In this document: positions 33,784 through 43,910 of the stretch, one piece after another | How the letters are laid out: each line of letters begins with the position of its first letter | How positions within the stretch are numbered: position 1 is the first letter of the stretch | Assembly: GCA_937922785.1 (NCBI GenBank) | Contig: CALAJQ010000020.1 | Span: 124,001-188,000 of the forward strand | Source: an uncultured Acidimicrobiales bacterium | Lineage (GTDB): Bacteria > Actinomycetota > Acidimicrobiia > Acidimicrobiales > SZUA-35 | Direction: 5' to 3' | Length of the DNA: 64,000 nucleotides | Position numbers and translations under genes: made by a program | Notes under the pieces: model-generated | Databases searched by the model: none | What the model was told of the DNA's origin: nothing | The model's input: only the letters and a program-made list of their open reading frames with translations

Positions 33784-33896
33784 AACCACCAAATTTCAGA
33801 CCCAGACAACATCTCCCCCAAATTTCAAACCCAGGCCATACAGGATGTGGTCGCCAGCTGAAATTTGAGGAAAATGTGGTTCCCAGCTGACAATTG
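33784..33896. repeat. Modular inverted repeat between the GMC and GH13 genes
   Basis: CCAAATTTCA occurs at about 33788 and again at about 33818, and its inverse TGAAATTTG at about 33859, with AGCTGACAATTGG near the right end. Read on the minus strand, the element aligns with the one at 31390-31515: a GTCAGCTG block, a CCTC block, then AAATTTCAGCTGG. The two therefore belong to one repeat family with variable short modules. Confidence 0.65.
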
Positions 33897-33913
33897 GGTC
33901 CGGGCAGGTTCGG

Positions 33914-35635
33914 CTAGGTGGTGAACCAGAGGGTGCTGTTCGGAGGGATCATATCGGGTGTGTCCACCTCGTCTGGCTCGCTTGCAAACACAAGTTGAGC
34001 ATCTGCCAATTCGGGATTGTTCATGTCGAGAGCCACAGCCTCCGTTGTTGTGTTCACGACCACCAGCAGACTTCCGCGGCGAACACCGACTAGGCCTGCG
34101 CCCAACTCCACCGGATCGGCGGTAAGTGGCTGGTTGGTGGCATAGGCCGTTCGAGCTTCGCCGAGTTTCCGATAGATGTGAAGTGTTGACAACGGAATGC
34201 CCTCCAGCGTTGCCACTGAATGAGCTCCCCACCCAGCAGGCTGGGGGAGCCACGGTTCTCCGACACTTCCGTTAGGGCGGGGAACCGAAAAGCCGTATGA
34301 CGAGGAAGCGTCGTCGTCCCATGGCAGCGGAACTCTGCAGCCGTCACGGCCGATCTCGGCGCCACCGGTTCGTTCGAATACTGGGTCCTCACGCCGGTCA
34401 TCTGGAATGTCGAAGACTTCGGGCAGACCTAGCTCTTCGCCTTGATAAAGATAGAGGCTGCCGGGCAAGGCGAAGATCAGCGACGCCATGGCTCGTGCTC
34501 TACGTTCGCCAAGGTCGGTGTCAACGCCGGCCCGCGACAATGCGAGGTTGTTGTTGGTCCAGGATTCAGGCCGGTGAGCATCTTCACGACCTAGCCGAGT
34601 CACTATGCGTTGAATGTCGTGATTGTTCAGTGTCCATGCTGGCGCAACTCCAGTTTCTTCAAGGATTGCCAACGGGTCTTGCATCGCTCGTTCGATTGAA
34701 GCTTTCTCCCACGGGGTCAACATCAGGTCGAACGAGAACATCTGATGAAACTGATCGGGCTCTGTGAACGCCTTGATGATTTCGGGGCGCCGGACGGCAT
34801 AGGCTTCGGCCACCATCATCAGCTCACGTTCTGGATGACGTTGCATGTATGAGTCGGCGGCTGTGCGGAAACGGCGCCAAGCTTCATGGCCTTCGGGGCG
34901 GAAAGCGATGTAGGGGTTCACCCAGGTGATATCCAACACGCCGACATCGGGGCCGACCGGAGGCTGGTCTGGAAGGTCAGGGTGCTTGCCGACTCCTGCT
35001 ACGGCGTCCACCCGGAAGCCTTCGACGCCGCGGTCGAACCAGAACTCGAAGATGTCAACGAACAGCTGCTGGACATCGACGTTGGTGTGGTCAAAATCTG
35101 GCTGCTCGCGAGCAAACGTGTGTAGGTACCACTGGCCGTCATCGGAATCTTCATTGATGCGAGTCCATGCCGGGCCTCCGAAAGCTGACTGCCAGTTGTT
35201 TGGTGGTTTACTACCGTCGGCACCCTTGCCGTCGCGGAAGTAGTAACGATCTCGCTCGGCACTGCCCGGACCCGCAGCCAATGCCGCCCTAAACCAACGG
35301 TGATCCTGGCTGCTGTGGCCGGGGACTAAGTCCATCAGAATCTTGATGTTGTGGTCACGGGCTTCGGCTACCAGCTGATCGAACTCATCTAGTGTTCCGT
35401 ACTCGTCATGAATATCGAAATAATTGGCGACGTCATAGCCGTGGTCATGCTGAGGTGAGGGATAGCACGGGTTCAGCCAGATAGCGTCTGCGCCCAAACT
35501 AGCGATGTGGCCCAGGCGTGACCGGATGCCTTCGATGTCGCCGATTCCGTCACCGTTGGAATCGGCGAAGGATCGGATGTAGAGCTGGTAGATGAGTGCA
35601 TCTTGCCACCAGGGTCGTTGAATCGGCTCAGTCAT
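33914..35635 (-). CDS. Alpha-glucosidase, glycoside hydrolase family 13
   Basis: A 573-residue GH13 enzyme of the alpha-glucosidase/oligo-1,6-glucosidase subfamily. It begins 'WWQDALIYQLYIRSFADSN', as family members do. Catalytic residues are the Asp nucleophile in 'GFRVDAVAG', the Glu in 'MMVAEAYA' and the Asp in 'LNNHDIQR', with the upstream 'DLVPGHSSQDH' region I motif. It releases glucose from alpha-glucosides such as maltose, isomaltose or glucosylglycerol. No signal peptide, so cytoplasmic. The ATG at 35635 leaves 'MTEPIQRPWWQD'. No sugar transporter lies beside it. Confidence 0.9.
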   Translation of the reverse strand: MTEPIQRPWWQDALIYQLYIRSFADSNGDGIGDIEGIRSRLGHIASLGADAIWLNPCYPSPQHDHGYDVANYFDIHDEYGTLDEFDQLVAEARDHNIKILMDLVPGHSSQDHRWFRAALAAGPGSAERDRYYFRDGKGADGSKPPNNWQSAFGGPAWTRINEDSDDGQWYLHTFAREQPDFDHTNVDVQQLFVDIFEFWFDRGVEGFRVDAVAGVGKHPDLPDQPPVGPDVGVLDITWVNPYIAFRPEGHEAWRRFRTAADSYMQRHPERELMMVAEAYAVRRPEIIKAFTEPDQFHQMFSFDLMLTPWEKASIERAMQDPLAILEETGVAPAWTLNNHDIQRIVTRLGREDAHRPESWTNNNLALSRAGVDTDLGERRARAMASLIFALPGSLYLYQGEELGLPEVFDIPDDRREDPVFERTGGAEIGRDGCRVPLPWDDDASSSYGFSVPRPNGSVGEPWLPQPAGWGAHSVATLEGIPLSTLHIYRKLGEARTAYATNQPLTADPVELGAGLVGVRRGSLLVVVNTTTEAVALDMNNPELADAQLVFASEPDEVDTPDMIPPNSTLWFTT

Positions 35636-35736
35636 AGAACGCCCCAATATAGAGCCCTTGACTGGCTTGCCTGACCAGCCGGGGAGGTGCGGTTACTGTG
35701 GGCCAAACCACTTGGTGCCCAAAGGAGCGAACGAAC

Positions 35737-36987
35737 ATGACAAATCACCGCACCACGCCGGCGCTCTTGCACCCGTTCAGCAAGCCGGCGTCCAATAGTT
35801 ACCACCGTTTAGTCAGGGCCGAAGGCGTTCGGGTTTGGGATGACAAGGGCAACGAGTACATCGATGCGCTCGGAAGCTTGTGGTATTGCCAGGTTGGCTA
35901 TGGTCGACGCGAGATCATCGATGCCATCAGCAAACAACTCGAACAGATGTCGGTCTACAACACGTTTGCGCCGTGGGCGAACGGGCCCGCCGAAACCGTA
36001 GCCGAGCGGATCTCGACGCTCTCGCCCCTAGACGGGTCGAGGGTGTTTCTGTGCTGTTCCGGTTCTGAATCGGTAGACAGCGCAATCAAGCTGGCACGAC
36101 TTGTCCACCAACTTCGTGGCGATCACGACCGCCAAATCATTGTTCGTCGAACACGCGGCTATCACGGTGTGAACATGGGCGGCACCTCAGTGCAGGGCAT
36201 CGCCGGGAACCGAGAGAACTGGGGCGATTTATTGCCTCATGTGGTTGAGATCGACCCCGATGACATCGAGTCTGCGGCGCGGCTCTTCGCCGAATCCGGC
36301 GATCGGATTGCGGCGGTTATCAGTGAACCGATGCAGGGCGCAGGCGGCGTGCACACTCCAGTGGACGGTTACCTCGAGCGGCTGCGCGAGCTCTGCACGG
36401 CCAATGGCGCCCTACTAATGTTTGACGAAGTCATTTCAGGGTTCGGGCGGACCGGAAGTTGGTTCGCCAGTCAGACATATGGCGTCACGCCCGATCTCAT
36501 AACCTTCGCTAAGGGAGTTACTAGCGGCTACCAACCAATGGGCGGCGTGATCATCTCTAGAGGAGTTTGTGACGTGCTCGAATCGGACCCAAACTTCTTG
36601 ATGCGTCACGGCTACACCTACAGCGGTCATCCTGCGGCCGCAGCCGCGGCGCTGGCCAACATCGACATCATCGAGAATGAAGGCCTGGTAGAGCGTGCGA
36701 ATCATGTCGGTGAACGACTCTCCGCAGGGCTCGATTCGATGGTTGGCGACGGCATTCTAAAGGAGGTACGTGGAGTCGGAGCGGTGTGGGCTGGCGAACT
36801 CCCTGAAACCTACTCTGACGCCCGAGCCTTGGAAGTCCGGGACCATATGACTTCCAATGGAGTCATCTGCCGTGCAGCGGGAAACAGCATGGTGTTCTGT
36901 CCGCCACTCGTAATTGATGACGCCGATATCGATTGCTGTATTGACACCTTGGCCCAAGCTCTAAGCGTCGTCGGTGGTGACCAGTAA
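35737..36987 (+). CDS. Class III PLP-dependent aminotransferase
   Basis: A 416-residue omega-type aminotransferase. PLP-site features are the 'CCSGSESVDSAIKLAR' segment, 'ISEPMQGAGGV', 'LLMFDEVISGFGRTG' (the Asp that pairs with the pyridine nitrogen) and the Schiff-base Lys in 'ITFAKGVTSGYQPMGG'. Such enzymes move amino groups between omega-amino acids or diamines and pyruvate or 2-oxoglutarate. AAAGGAGC lies 10 bases before the ATG at 35737. It is followed by a LysR gene on the other strand and then a dimethylglycine-dehydrogenase-like gene, suggesting amine or methylamine metabolism. Confidence 0.88.
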   Translation: MTNHRTTPALLHPFSKPASNSYHRLVRAEGVRVWDDKGNEYIDALGSLWYCQVGYGRREIIDAISKQLEQMSVYNTFAPWANGPAETVAERISTLSPLDGSRVFLCCSGSESVDSAIKLARLVHQLRGDHDRQIIVRRTRGYHGVNMGGTSVQGIAGNRENWGDLLPHVVEIDPDDIESAARLFAESGDRIAAVISEPMQGAGGVHTPVDGYLERLRELCTANGALLMFDEVISGFGRTGSWFASQTYGVTPDLITFAKGVTSGYQPMGGVIISRGVCDVLESDPNFLMRHGYTYSGHPAAAAAALANIDIIENEGLVERANHVGERLSAGLDSMVGDGILKEVRGVGAVWAGELPETYSDARALEVRDHMTSNGVICRAAGNSMVFCPPLVIDDADIDCCIDTLAQALSVVGGDQ

Positions 36988-37030
36988 CCCGCCCGTGCCC
37001 ATTGCCCATTACCTGCGCTGCTTCCATTGC

Positions 37031-37948
37031 TTATGACAGAAGCGTGTTTGTGGCTGCGATCTCGCTTTGGAGCAGGCTGAGAATCGCCCTGTGGCGATCA
37101 TCGCCTCGGGTCTCGGTCCAGCACAGGTGGTGACCGCTGTCAGTTCGCTCGACGCTAGGGCCGACCGGTACCAACAAACCACGATCCACGAGATCGCTAA
37201 GCAAATACTGCCACCCAAGCACGATGCCATTACCAGCAAGCGCCTCCTGAACAACGGTTGGGTATGTCGGGTAGAAGACTCGAGGCACGGGCAACGCGAT
37301 ATCGGCCCCCGCTTCGCTGAACCACTGTTGCCAGGTCATCGACGGCCGTTCGACATCGTCGATGTGTAGCAGCCGGGCGCCAACTAGGTCTGTGCACTCG
37401 CTTTCAGAATCAAGACCAAGCTCGGCAGCCAGCGCAGGAGACGCCAAAGGTCGGACCACTTCAGGGAACAGCAAAGTCACCTTCCAGTTTGGCCGCTCGG
37501 CCCGGCCGGGCACGATCGCTACATCCCAGTCGCTTGCGTCTAGCTCGGAGGCTCTATCGAATATGCGTAACCGGATGTCAGTTTCGGCCGCAGCCTCCAG
37601 TTGTTCCAGTAGCGGCACGACCCAAGAGGTAGCCATAGCGGGTTGCACGGCAAACACAAACGGTTCCCGTGTCTCAACCAGTTGATCGAGTGCCTGCTCC
37701 ACGGTGCTGAAGGCCGTGGCCAAAGCGTCTGCGAGGATGCGGCCGTGGGCAGTCAGAACGAATGTCCTGCCCGAGCGTTTGAACAGCGTTACGCCAAGCT
37801 CGCGCGATAGCGCAGTCATGTGTCTGGATACCGCTGGTTGGCTGATCTCAAGATCTCGGGCAGCGGCGGTGAATCCACCAGAGGTAGCTACGGCTTCGAA
37901 AATGGCAAGTCGTTGCAGCTGAGGCACTCGCCTAACTAATGGACGCAT
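37031..37948 (-). CDS. LysR family transcriptional regulator (GcvA-like)
   Basis: A 305-residue LysR regulator. The N-terminal winged helix is 'RLAIFEAVATSGGFTAAARD' followed by 'LEISQPAVSRHMTALSREL', and the effector domain fills the rest. The start 'VPQLQRLAIFEAV' resembles the GcvA/AmpR branch. It is divergent from the dimethylglycine-dehydrogenase-like gene at 38035 with TTATRCATA repeats between them, so that gene is its probable target. The class III aminotransferase converges with it. Confidence 0.88.
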   Translation of the reverse strand: MRPLVRRVPQLQRLAIFEAVATSGGFTAAARDLEISQPAVSRHMTALSRELGVTLFKRSGRTFVLTAHGRILADALATAFSTVEQALDQLVETREPFVFAVQPAMATSWVVPLLEQLEAAAETDIRLRIFDRASELDASDWDVAIVPGRAERPNWKVTLLFPEVVRPLASPALAAELGLDSESECTDLVGARLLHIDDVERPSMTWQQWFSEAGADIALPVPRVFYPTYPTVVQEALAGNGIVLGWQYLLSDLVDRGLLVPVGPSVERTDSGHHLCWTETRGDDRHRAILSLLQSEIAATNTLLS

Positions 37949-37957
37949 GTGCTCACG

Positions 37958-37983
37958 TTATACATAACGGTTAGTTATGCATA
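37958..37983. promoter_or_regulatory. Pair of TTATRCATA palindromes in the LysR/FAD-GcvT divergent promoter
   Basis: TTATACATAA (37958-37967) and TTATGCATA (37975-37983) are near-identical palindromic sites 17 bases apart, in the 86-base gap between the LysR gene and the dimethylglycine-dehydrogenase-like gene. They are the likely LysR binding sites and are AT-rich compared with the flanks. Confidence 0.5.
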
Positions 37984-38034
37984 GCGTTCAAAATTGGCTG
38001 TTGTAGCAAGCTTGGGATGCGGCGAGAGTTAGAC

Positions 38035-40470
38035 ATGGCTGTAAACGATCCCAATCCGCTTCCGAGTAGAGCCCGAGTTGTGGTGATTGGTGCCGGTGTT
38101 GGCGGCGCCAGCACCTTCTACCACCTAACCACCCACGGTTGGAGTGACGTCGTCCTGCTTGAGCGGGACGAGTTTGCGTCCGGGTCGACCTGGCACGCTG
38201 CTGGCCAGGTAACCCAGTTCGGCGCAGTGCAGACAATGGTCGGCCTCAAGAAGTATTCGGTCGAGCTGTATACGCGGCTGGCGGCAGATCCCGACAGGCC
38301 CATTACCTACAGGCGAGATGACGGCGGCATTCGCCTCGGTTATGACCAGCAGGATTTTGACGGCTACTCCCACTTCGTTGGAATGGCCAAAGGAATGGGC
38401 GTTGACTTCCAAGTGCTTAGCCCATCGGAGATGGCTGAAGCCCATCCGCTGCTCGACGTTACGGGCCTGACATGCGGTCTGTGGGATCCCGTCGATGGCG
38501 ATATCGACCCCACCGGTCTGGTTAACGGATTGGTGCACGCAGGCCGTAAGAACGGCGGCACCGCCCACAAGTTCACCGATGTGACCGGACTTACCCAGAC
38601 CGACGAGGGATGGATTGTTCACACCAACCGCGGCAACATTGAATGCGAAAGCATCGTCAACGCGGCGGGGTACCGGGTTCACCAGGTAGGCAATTTCTAC
38701 GGCCTTGAGTCTGCAGTGTCTTCAATGGAGCACCAGTTCTTCCTTACTGAGGAGCTACCCGAGCTGCAAGAACTTGGGCGCCGAGTTCCGCTCATCCGTG
38801 ACCCTGGTGATGACTTTTACAGCCGCCAGGAACACCATGGTCTGTTGATTGGCATCTACGAACAAGGCTGCAAGACGTGGGGCCGCGAGCACATCCCAGT
38901 TGACTTCGCTAACAAGCTGGAACCACCAGACCTGGATCGACTCGAAGACAACATGATGCGTATCTTCGACCGGCTACCAGTTCTGCAGACCGCCGGTATT
39001 TCATCAATCGTCAACGGCCCTATCACCTATTCCGGCGACGGTGTTCCGCTAGTTGGCCGGTTACCTGGCCGCCGCAACGCCTATTGCATGCTTGGCCTGC
39101 GAGCCGGTATTGGCGAAGGCGGTGGCCTCGGCAAGGTGCTGGCGGAGATCATTGTTGATGGCCAGTCCGAGTGGGACACCTGGGTGTTGGACCCGCGGCG
39201 TTTCACCCAGTACGCCGACGAATCTTACGCATCGGCAAAGGCGGTTGAGGAATATCAGCGGGAGTTCGTGTTCGATCATCCCGACGAGCATCGTCCTGCC
39301 GGACGTCAAGCAAAGACGACGCCGCTCTATGACATCCTTAAGGCCAAGGGCGCCGAGTTCGGAGCAATCAATGGTTGGGAGCGCACGCTCTACTTCCATC
39401 CAACAGAGAACGACTTTGAACACAAGCCAGCGTTCCGGTTCTCCACATACCACGACGAGGTCGGAGTCGAGGCCAACGCAGTTCGCTCAAACGTAGGTGT
39501 TGCCGAGATTAGTGGCTTCACTCGGTTCTTGGTTGAGGGCGGAGGTGCCGTCGCTTGGTTCGACACCTTGACCGCAGGTCGAATTCCGGCCGTCGGCCGC
39601 ACCTCACTGGCCTACGTCAGTGATGAAAAGGGCCGACTGCTGTCGGAGTTCACAATGACCCGCCTAGGTGAAGACAGCTTCTGGCTGCTCAGCGCAGCAG
39701 CTGCGGAGTGGCATGACCTCGATGTCTTGACTGACGCCAACCCTCCAGCAGCGGTGTCGATAACAAACCTGACCCATGACCACAACGCCCTGATGATTGC
39801 CGGACCAAACGCTCGTGAGGTTCTGGCTGCGATAACTGACCACCCGCTAGACAACAAGTCGTTCCCGTGGCTGGCCACCCGCCAGATTGAGATTGCCGGC
39901 TTCACTGTGACAGCGCTACGGCTGAGCTTCACTGGTGAACTGGGCTGGGAGCTGCACCTGCCGATGGAGGCGTCGGTGCCGATCTATGAGGCCATTCACG
40001 CCGCCGGAGCCGAGCTTGGAATCATCGACTTCGGACTGTTGGCCACCGAGTCAATGCGGTTCGAGAAGAACTATCGGGCATGGAAGACCGAACTGCACAC
40101 CGAGTTCACTGTGCTGGAAGCCGGTGTCGAGCGGTTTGTGAACATGGAAAAAGACTTCCAGGGCCGAGACGCAATAGCGGCCCAAGCTGAAGCCGGCCAC
40201 CGCCGCGTCCTAGTAGCGCTTGAGGTGGCCAACGATGAGGCCCCTGCCCATACCGGCGACCCGATCTTTGCCGGAGACCAATTAGTAGGCGTGGTGACCG
40301 GCGGCGCCTTCGGCCACAGCACCAACACCAACATCGCCATGGGTTATGTCGAACCGGGATATGCCGAAGTGGGCACAAGCCTTAACCTAGAAGTAATCGG
40401 CAAGCGGTGCGGCGCAACAGTACGAGCTGAGCCAATGTTTGATCCCAACCACGACCGCCCCCGGGCCTAG
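38035..40470 (+). CDS. Dimethylglycine/sarcosine dehydrogenase-like protein: FAD domain fused to GcvT domain
   Basis: An 811-residue two-domain enzyme. The N-terminal about 400 residues are a DAO-type FAD oxidoreductase: 'VVVIGAGVGGASTFYHL' and 'ASGSTWHAAGQV', where the His is the position of covalent FAD attachment in dimethylglycine and sarcosine dehydrogenases. The C-terminal about 380 residues are a GcvT/aminomethyltransferase domain ('LSFTGELGWELHLPME', 'NYRAWKTELHTEFTVLEAG'), which takes the one-carbon unit onto tetrahydrofolate. It oxidatively demethylates an N-methyl amine such as dimethylglycine, sarcosine or a relative. The divergent LysR protein probably controls it. Confidence 0.88.
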   Translation: MAVNDPNPLPSRARVVVIGAGVGGASTFYHLTTHGWSDVVLLERDEFASGSTWHAAGQVTQFGAVQTMVGLKKYSVELYTRLAADPDRPITYRRDDGGIRLGYDQQDFDGYSHFVGMAKGMGVDFQVLSPSEMAEAHPLLDVTGLTCGLWDPVDGDIDPTGLVNGLVHAGRKNGGTAHKFTDVTGLTQTDEGWIVHTNRGNIECESIVNAAGYRVHQVGNFYGLESAVSSMEHQFFLTEELPELQELGRRVPLIRDPGDDFYSRQEHHGLLIGIYEQGCKTWGREHIPVDFANKLEPPDLDRLEDNMMRIFDRLPVLQTAGISSIVNGPITYSGDGVPLVGRLPGRRNAYCMLGLRAGIGEGGGLGKVLAEIIVDGQSEWDTWVLDPRRFTQYADESYASAKAVEEYQREFVFDHPDEHRPAGRQAKTTPLYDILKAKGAEFGAINGWERTLYFHPTENDFEHKPAFRFSTYHDEVGVEANAVRSNVGVAEISGFTRFLVEGGGAVAWFDTLTAGRIPAVGRTSLAYVSDEKGRLLSEFTMTRLGEDSFWLLSAAAAEWHDLDVLTDANPPAAVSITNLTHDHNALMIAGPNAREVLAAITDHPLDNKSFPWLATRQIEIAGFTVTALRLSFTGELGWELHLPMEASVPIYEAIHAAGAELGIIDFGLLATESMRFEKNYRAWKTELHTEFTVLEAGVERFVNMEKDFQGRDAIAAQAEAGHRRVLVALEVANDEAPAHTGDPIFAGDQLVGVVTGGAFGHSTNTNIAMGYVEPGYAEVGTSLNLEVIGKRCGATVRAEPMFDPNHDRPRA

Positions 40471-40535
40471 GACAGAAACGGGTTTTTGGTGGGGGCGAGG
40501 GGGTTGTCGTAGTCAGTTCGTAGGGTGTCCTTAAG

Positions 40536-42659
40536 ATGACTGTCGAACTGATCGAGCCACCACGACCCACGCCTGAAGAGGTCGAAACAGAGCTGACCGC
40601 CCACGTGCAGCTGCTGGCTGGACCCGATGCTAAGCCCAGGCCTGAACAACTCGAAGCGGTTACCGCGGTGGTGTCAGATCGTAAGCGCACCCTGCTGGTG
40701 GCCCGCACCGGATTCGGCAAGTCGGCGGTCTATTTCTCGTCTACGAAGATGTTGCGTGACCGTGGTTGGGGTCCGAGCATTGTCATCTCGCCCTTGCTGG
40801 CACTCATGCGAGATCAGGTTGCAGCGGCAAGCAAACTTGGGCTGAGGGCCGAAACAATCAACTCGGCCAACACCGACAACTGGGGCGAGATCGAAGGGGC
40901 ACTTGTGGCCGACGAAATCGATCTGTTGCTAATTGCGCCCGAACGCCTGGCCAACCCAGGGTTTCGAGAGCGCGTGTTCACCATGATGCTGTCCAGGCCC
41001 TTTGCGCTTGTCTGTGACGAGGCGCATTGCATAAGCGACTGGGGTCACGACTTCCGGCCCGACTATCTCCGCCTTCGCAAGGTGATTGACGAATTGCCAG
41101 CGTGGGCACCGATTCTTGCGACCACGGCAACAGCCAACCAGCGAGTGACCGATGACGTGGCCAGCCAGCTAGGCCCTGACACGGTTGTGTTGCGAACCAG
41201 CCTCGACCGCGCCTCGTTGCATTGTTCTGTTGTTGAACTGGGTGACGACGCCGAACGTCTTGCTTGGGTCGCGGACAACCTGGGTGACATGGATGGCTCG
41301 GGCATCATCTATGCGCTAACTGTTGACCAAGCGTTGACGGCGGCCGAATGGTTGCGAGAACGAGGGCACAACGTTGCCGCGTACTCGGGCTCGACAACAC
41401 CGGAGGCACGCGAACACCTAGAAGATCGTCTTCGTAACAACGAGCTGAAGGCCCTGGTTGCCACCAGCGCATTGGGCATGGGGTTCGACAAGTCGGACAT
41501 GGCCTTTTGTATTCACCTCGGGCTGCCACCGACTCCGGTGGCCTACTACCAGCAGATCGGCCGTGCTGGCCGCGGCATCGACCATGCCGAGGTCATCGCC
41601 ATGCCTCGGGGCAAAGAGGACGAGAGGATCTGGGCGTGGTTTGAGTCGGTCTCAATGCCTAGTCAAGAAGTATGTGAGCGAGTTCTGATGCAACTGGACA
41701 CGTCGAGAGCCACCTCGATTCCAAAGCTTGAGGCGGCGGTGAACATGGGTCGATCGAGGCTAAGTACTTTGCTGAGCATCCTGGACGTTCAGGGCGCAGT
41801 TGGTCGAGCTAAGGGCGGCTATATGCGAACCCAGAACCAGTGGACCTATGACGGAGAGCTGGCTGAGCGACTGCGGGGCCTCCGGGCCGACGAAGCCAAT
41901 CAGATGCGGAGCTATCCGAGTCATCAGGGCTGTCGGTTGCGCTACCTTCGCGACTTGTTAGACGATGCTGAAGCTTCAGATTGTGGTCGGTGCGATTGGT
42001 GTGTGGCTCAGGCAGGCGAGGAACCGCGCTGGACCAACGAAGCATCGGGCGCAACGGCCGAGGCTCGCAAACACCTGCGGGGAAACGACGTAGCGATTGA
42101 GCCGCGGCGGCAATGGGCGCCGGGAGCCGGCGATCCAAAAGGCAAGATCAAGCCTGAACGTCAAGCCAGTCAGGGGAGAGCGCTCAGTCGACTGGGCGAT
42201 GGCGGGTGGGGCCCCGAAGTTGCGGCGCTGCTAGACGGGACCATCACTGATCTGTCACCGGAACTGATCCAAGGCGTCACGGGTATCTTGAAGCGATGGG
42301 ACTGGACAGAGCGGCCCGGTTGGATTTGCGTGGTGCCTTCTAGGCAAAAAGGTGAGCTCATAGCTGCGGTTGCGAATGAGATCGGAAGATTAGGAAAGCT
42401 CCCTGTGCATCACGCTTTGCTGCGGGACCCCAGCGCCGGGTGGCAGGCCGATCAATCCAACAGCGCATTCCAACTAGCCAACGTGTGGGGTTTGTTGTCA
42501 GTAGACAAATCCAATCTGCCCGATAGCTCAGTACGGTCCATGCCTGTGCTGTTGATCGACGACAACGCCGACAGTCGCTGGACCATCACGGTCGCGTCGT
42601 ACATTCTTCAAGACTCCGGCACGGGCCCCGTCCTACCATTCGTACTTCAAACCCGTTAA
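40536..42659 (+). CDS. RecQ-like superfamily 2 DNA helicase with C-terminal PRTase-like domain
   Basis: A 707-residue helicase. Motif I is 'VARTGFGKSAVYF', motif II 'VCDEAHCISDWGHDFRPDYL' (a RecQ-type DEAH with the aromatic loop), motif III 'ATTATAN' and motif VI 'QQIGRAGR'. A RecQ-type zinc site follows ('HQGCRLRYL' and 'CGRCDWC'). The C-terminal about 170 residues add a phosphoribosyltransferase-like domain ending 'VLLIDDNADSRWTITVA', which resembles the PRPP-binding loop. This extra domain is known from actinobacterial RecQ-like proteins; its job is not established. It unwinds DNA 3'-to-5' in repair. It stands alone between two catabolic units. Confidence 0.88.
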   Translation: MTVELIEPPRPTPEEVETELTAHVQLLAGPDAKPRPEQLEAVTAVVSDRKRTLLVARTGFGKSAVYFSSTKMLRDRGWGPSIVISPLLALMRDQVAAASKLGLRAETINSANTDNWGEIEGALVADEIDLLLIAPERLANPGFRERVFTMMLSRPFALVCDEAHCISDWGHDFRPDYLRLRKVIDELPAWAPILATTATANQRVTDDVASQLGPDTVVLRTSLDRASLHCSVVELGDDAERLAWVADNLGDMDGSGIIYALTVDQALTAAEWLRERGHNVAAYSGSTTPEAREHLEDRLRNNELKALVATSALGMGFDKSDMAFCIHLGLPPTPVAYYQQIGRAGRGIDHAEVIAMPRGKEDERIWAWFESVSMPSQEVCERVLMQLDTSRATSIPKLEAAVNMGRSRLSTLLSILDVQGAVGRAKGGYMRTQNQWTYDGELAERLRGLRADEANQMRSYPSHQGCRLRYLRDLLDDAEASDCGRCDWCVAQAGEEPRWTNEASGATAEARKHLRGNDVAIEPRRQWAPGAGDPKGKIKPERQASQGRALSRLGDGGWGPEVAALLDGTITDLSPELIQGVTGILKRWDWTERPGWICVVPSRQKGELIAAVANEIGRLGKLPVHHALLRDPSAGWQADQSNSAFQLANVWGLLSVDKSNLPDSSVRSMPVLLIDDNADSRWTITVASYILQDSGTGPVLPFVLQTR

Positions 42660-42758
42660 GTCTGACAGTTCTGACGAAGGCGCATAGCTGATTCATCGCA
42701 GCACTGACCCTGTTTAGAGGGTGAACGATTCTGAAAGCTGACGCGTTAGTGTCGGCAC

Positions 42759-43910
42759 ATGCCAGTTCATTTCAGTGACGAGGAGATGGCCGCTCGGGCC
42801 GAGGCCGCCACAGCTGCGGTCGACGCGGCCGGGCTGGACGCGATTCTGCTGTTCAAGCAGGAATCGATGTATTGGCTTTCGGGCTATGACACCTTTGGCT
42901 TCGCGATGTTCCAGTGCCTTGTGCTCGCCGCAGATGGCCGTCAGGTGTTGCTAACCCGAATGCCAGATCGTGGAACAGCCCAGTACACGTCAAACCTGAC
43001 AGACATCCGACTGTGGACCGACGTCGAAGGGATGAACCCGGCCCAAGACTTGGCGGCGATGCTGGGTGACATGGGACTTCGAGGCAAGCACGTCGGTATC
43101 GAGACCGATAGTTACGGACTAAAGGCTTCGAACTGGATCATGCTTGAAGCGGCACTAGACGGACTCTGCTCCTGGACTGACGCCTCGGCCCTAATCCAAG
43201 AGCTGCGACGCACTAAAAGCCCAGCCGAACTCAGCTTCATACGCCGGGCCGCCGAACTAGCCGACGACGCGTGGGACGCCGCGGTCGAGACTGCGGCTCC
43301 GGGTGTCTCAGAAGCTGAAGTGTTGGCCGATATGCAAGACGCCATCCTGCGCAAAGGCGGTGACTTTGGCGGAAACAACTTGATAATTGGCTCGGGCCCT
43401 GCCGCCTTGATGGTGCGATACACAAGCGGTCGACGAACTATGGACCCGGTCGATCAGCTGACGCTGGAATGGTGTGGTGTTGAGCGCCAATACCACGCAG
43501 CCATGATGCGCACTTTGCTTGTAGGCGAGGCCTCGACAGAGCATGTGGCCATGCACGCTGCATGTCGAGAAGCGTTGCTTGCCTGTGAGGCAGCGATCAA
43601 ACCGGGAAAAACGCTGGGTGAAGTGTTTGACGTTCACGCAGGCGTCCTTGACGATGCCGGATACAACAAGCACAGAATGAATGCGTGCGGCTACGGCATG
43701 GGTGCGGTGTACGCCCCGATCTGGGTGGATTGGCCGATGCTCTACAGCGGCAACCCACTCACGTTCGACGTGAACCAGGTTTACTTCCTGCACATGATCC
43801 TGCTGAATCTCGACGATGGCCGAGCGATGAACCTTGGTCATTCGGTGCTAGTGACCGAAGACGGCTGTGAAAGACTTAGTCGATCGAACCTAGATCTGGT
43901 GGTGAAATGA
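42759..43910 (+). CDS. M24-fold hydrolase, creatinase/ectoine hydrolase-like, metal ligands lost
   Basis: A 383-residue 'pita-bread' fold protein with the N-terminal creatinase domain ('[23 protein letters not shown]') and the C-terminal M24 domain. The first metal-site motif of true aminopeptidases (D...GY..D.TRT) reads '[17 protein letters not shown]', so the second Asp is Ala. The usual GHGIG histidine is also absent ('[11 protein letters not shown]'). This is the pattern of metal-free relatives such as creatinase and ectoine hydrolase DoeA. It hydrolyses a C-N bond in a small guanidino, amidino or cyclic compound. ATGA overlap couples it to the oxoprolinase-like gene. Confidence 0.8.
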   Translation: MPVHFSDEEMAARAEAATAAVDAAGLDAILLFKQESMYWLSGYDTFGFAMFQCLVLAADGRQVLLTRMPDRGTAQYTSNLTDIRLWTDVEGMNPAQDLAAMLGDMGLRGKHVGIETDSYGLKASNWIMLEAALDGLCSWTDASALIQELRRTKSPAELSFIRRAAELADDAWDAAVETAAPGVSEAEVLADMQDAILRKGGDFGGNNLIIGSGPAALMVRYTSGRRTMDPVDQLTLEWCGVERQYHAAMMRTLLVGEASTEHVAMHAACREALLACEAAIKPGKTLGEVFDVHAGVLDDAGYNKHRMNACGYGMGAVYAPIWVDWPMLYSGNPLTFDVNQVYFLHMILLNLDDGRAMNLGHSVLVTEDGCERLSRSNLDLVVK

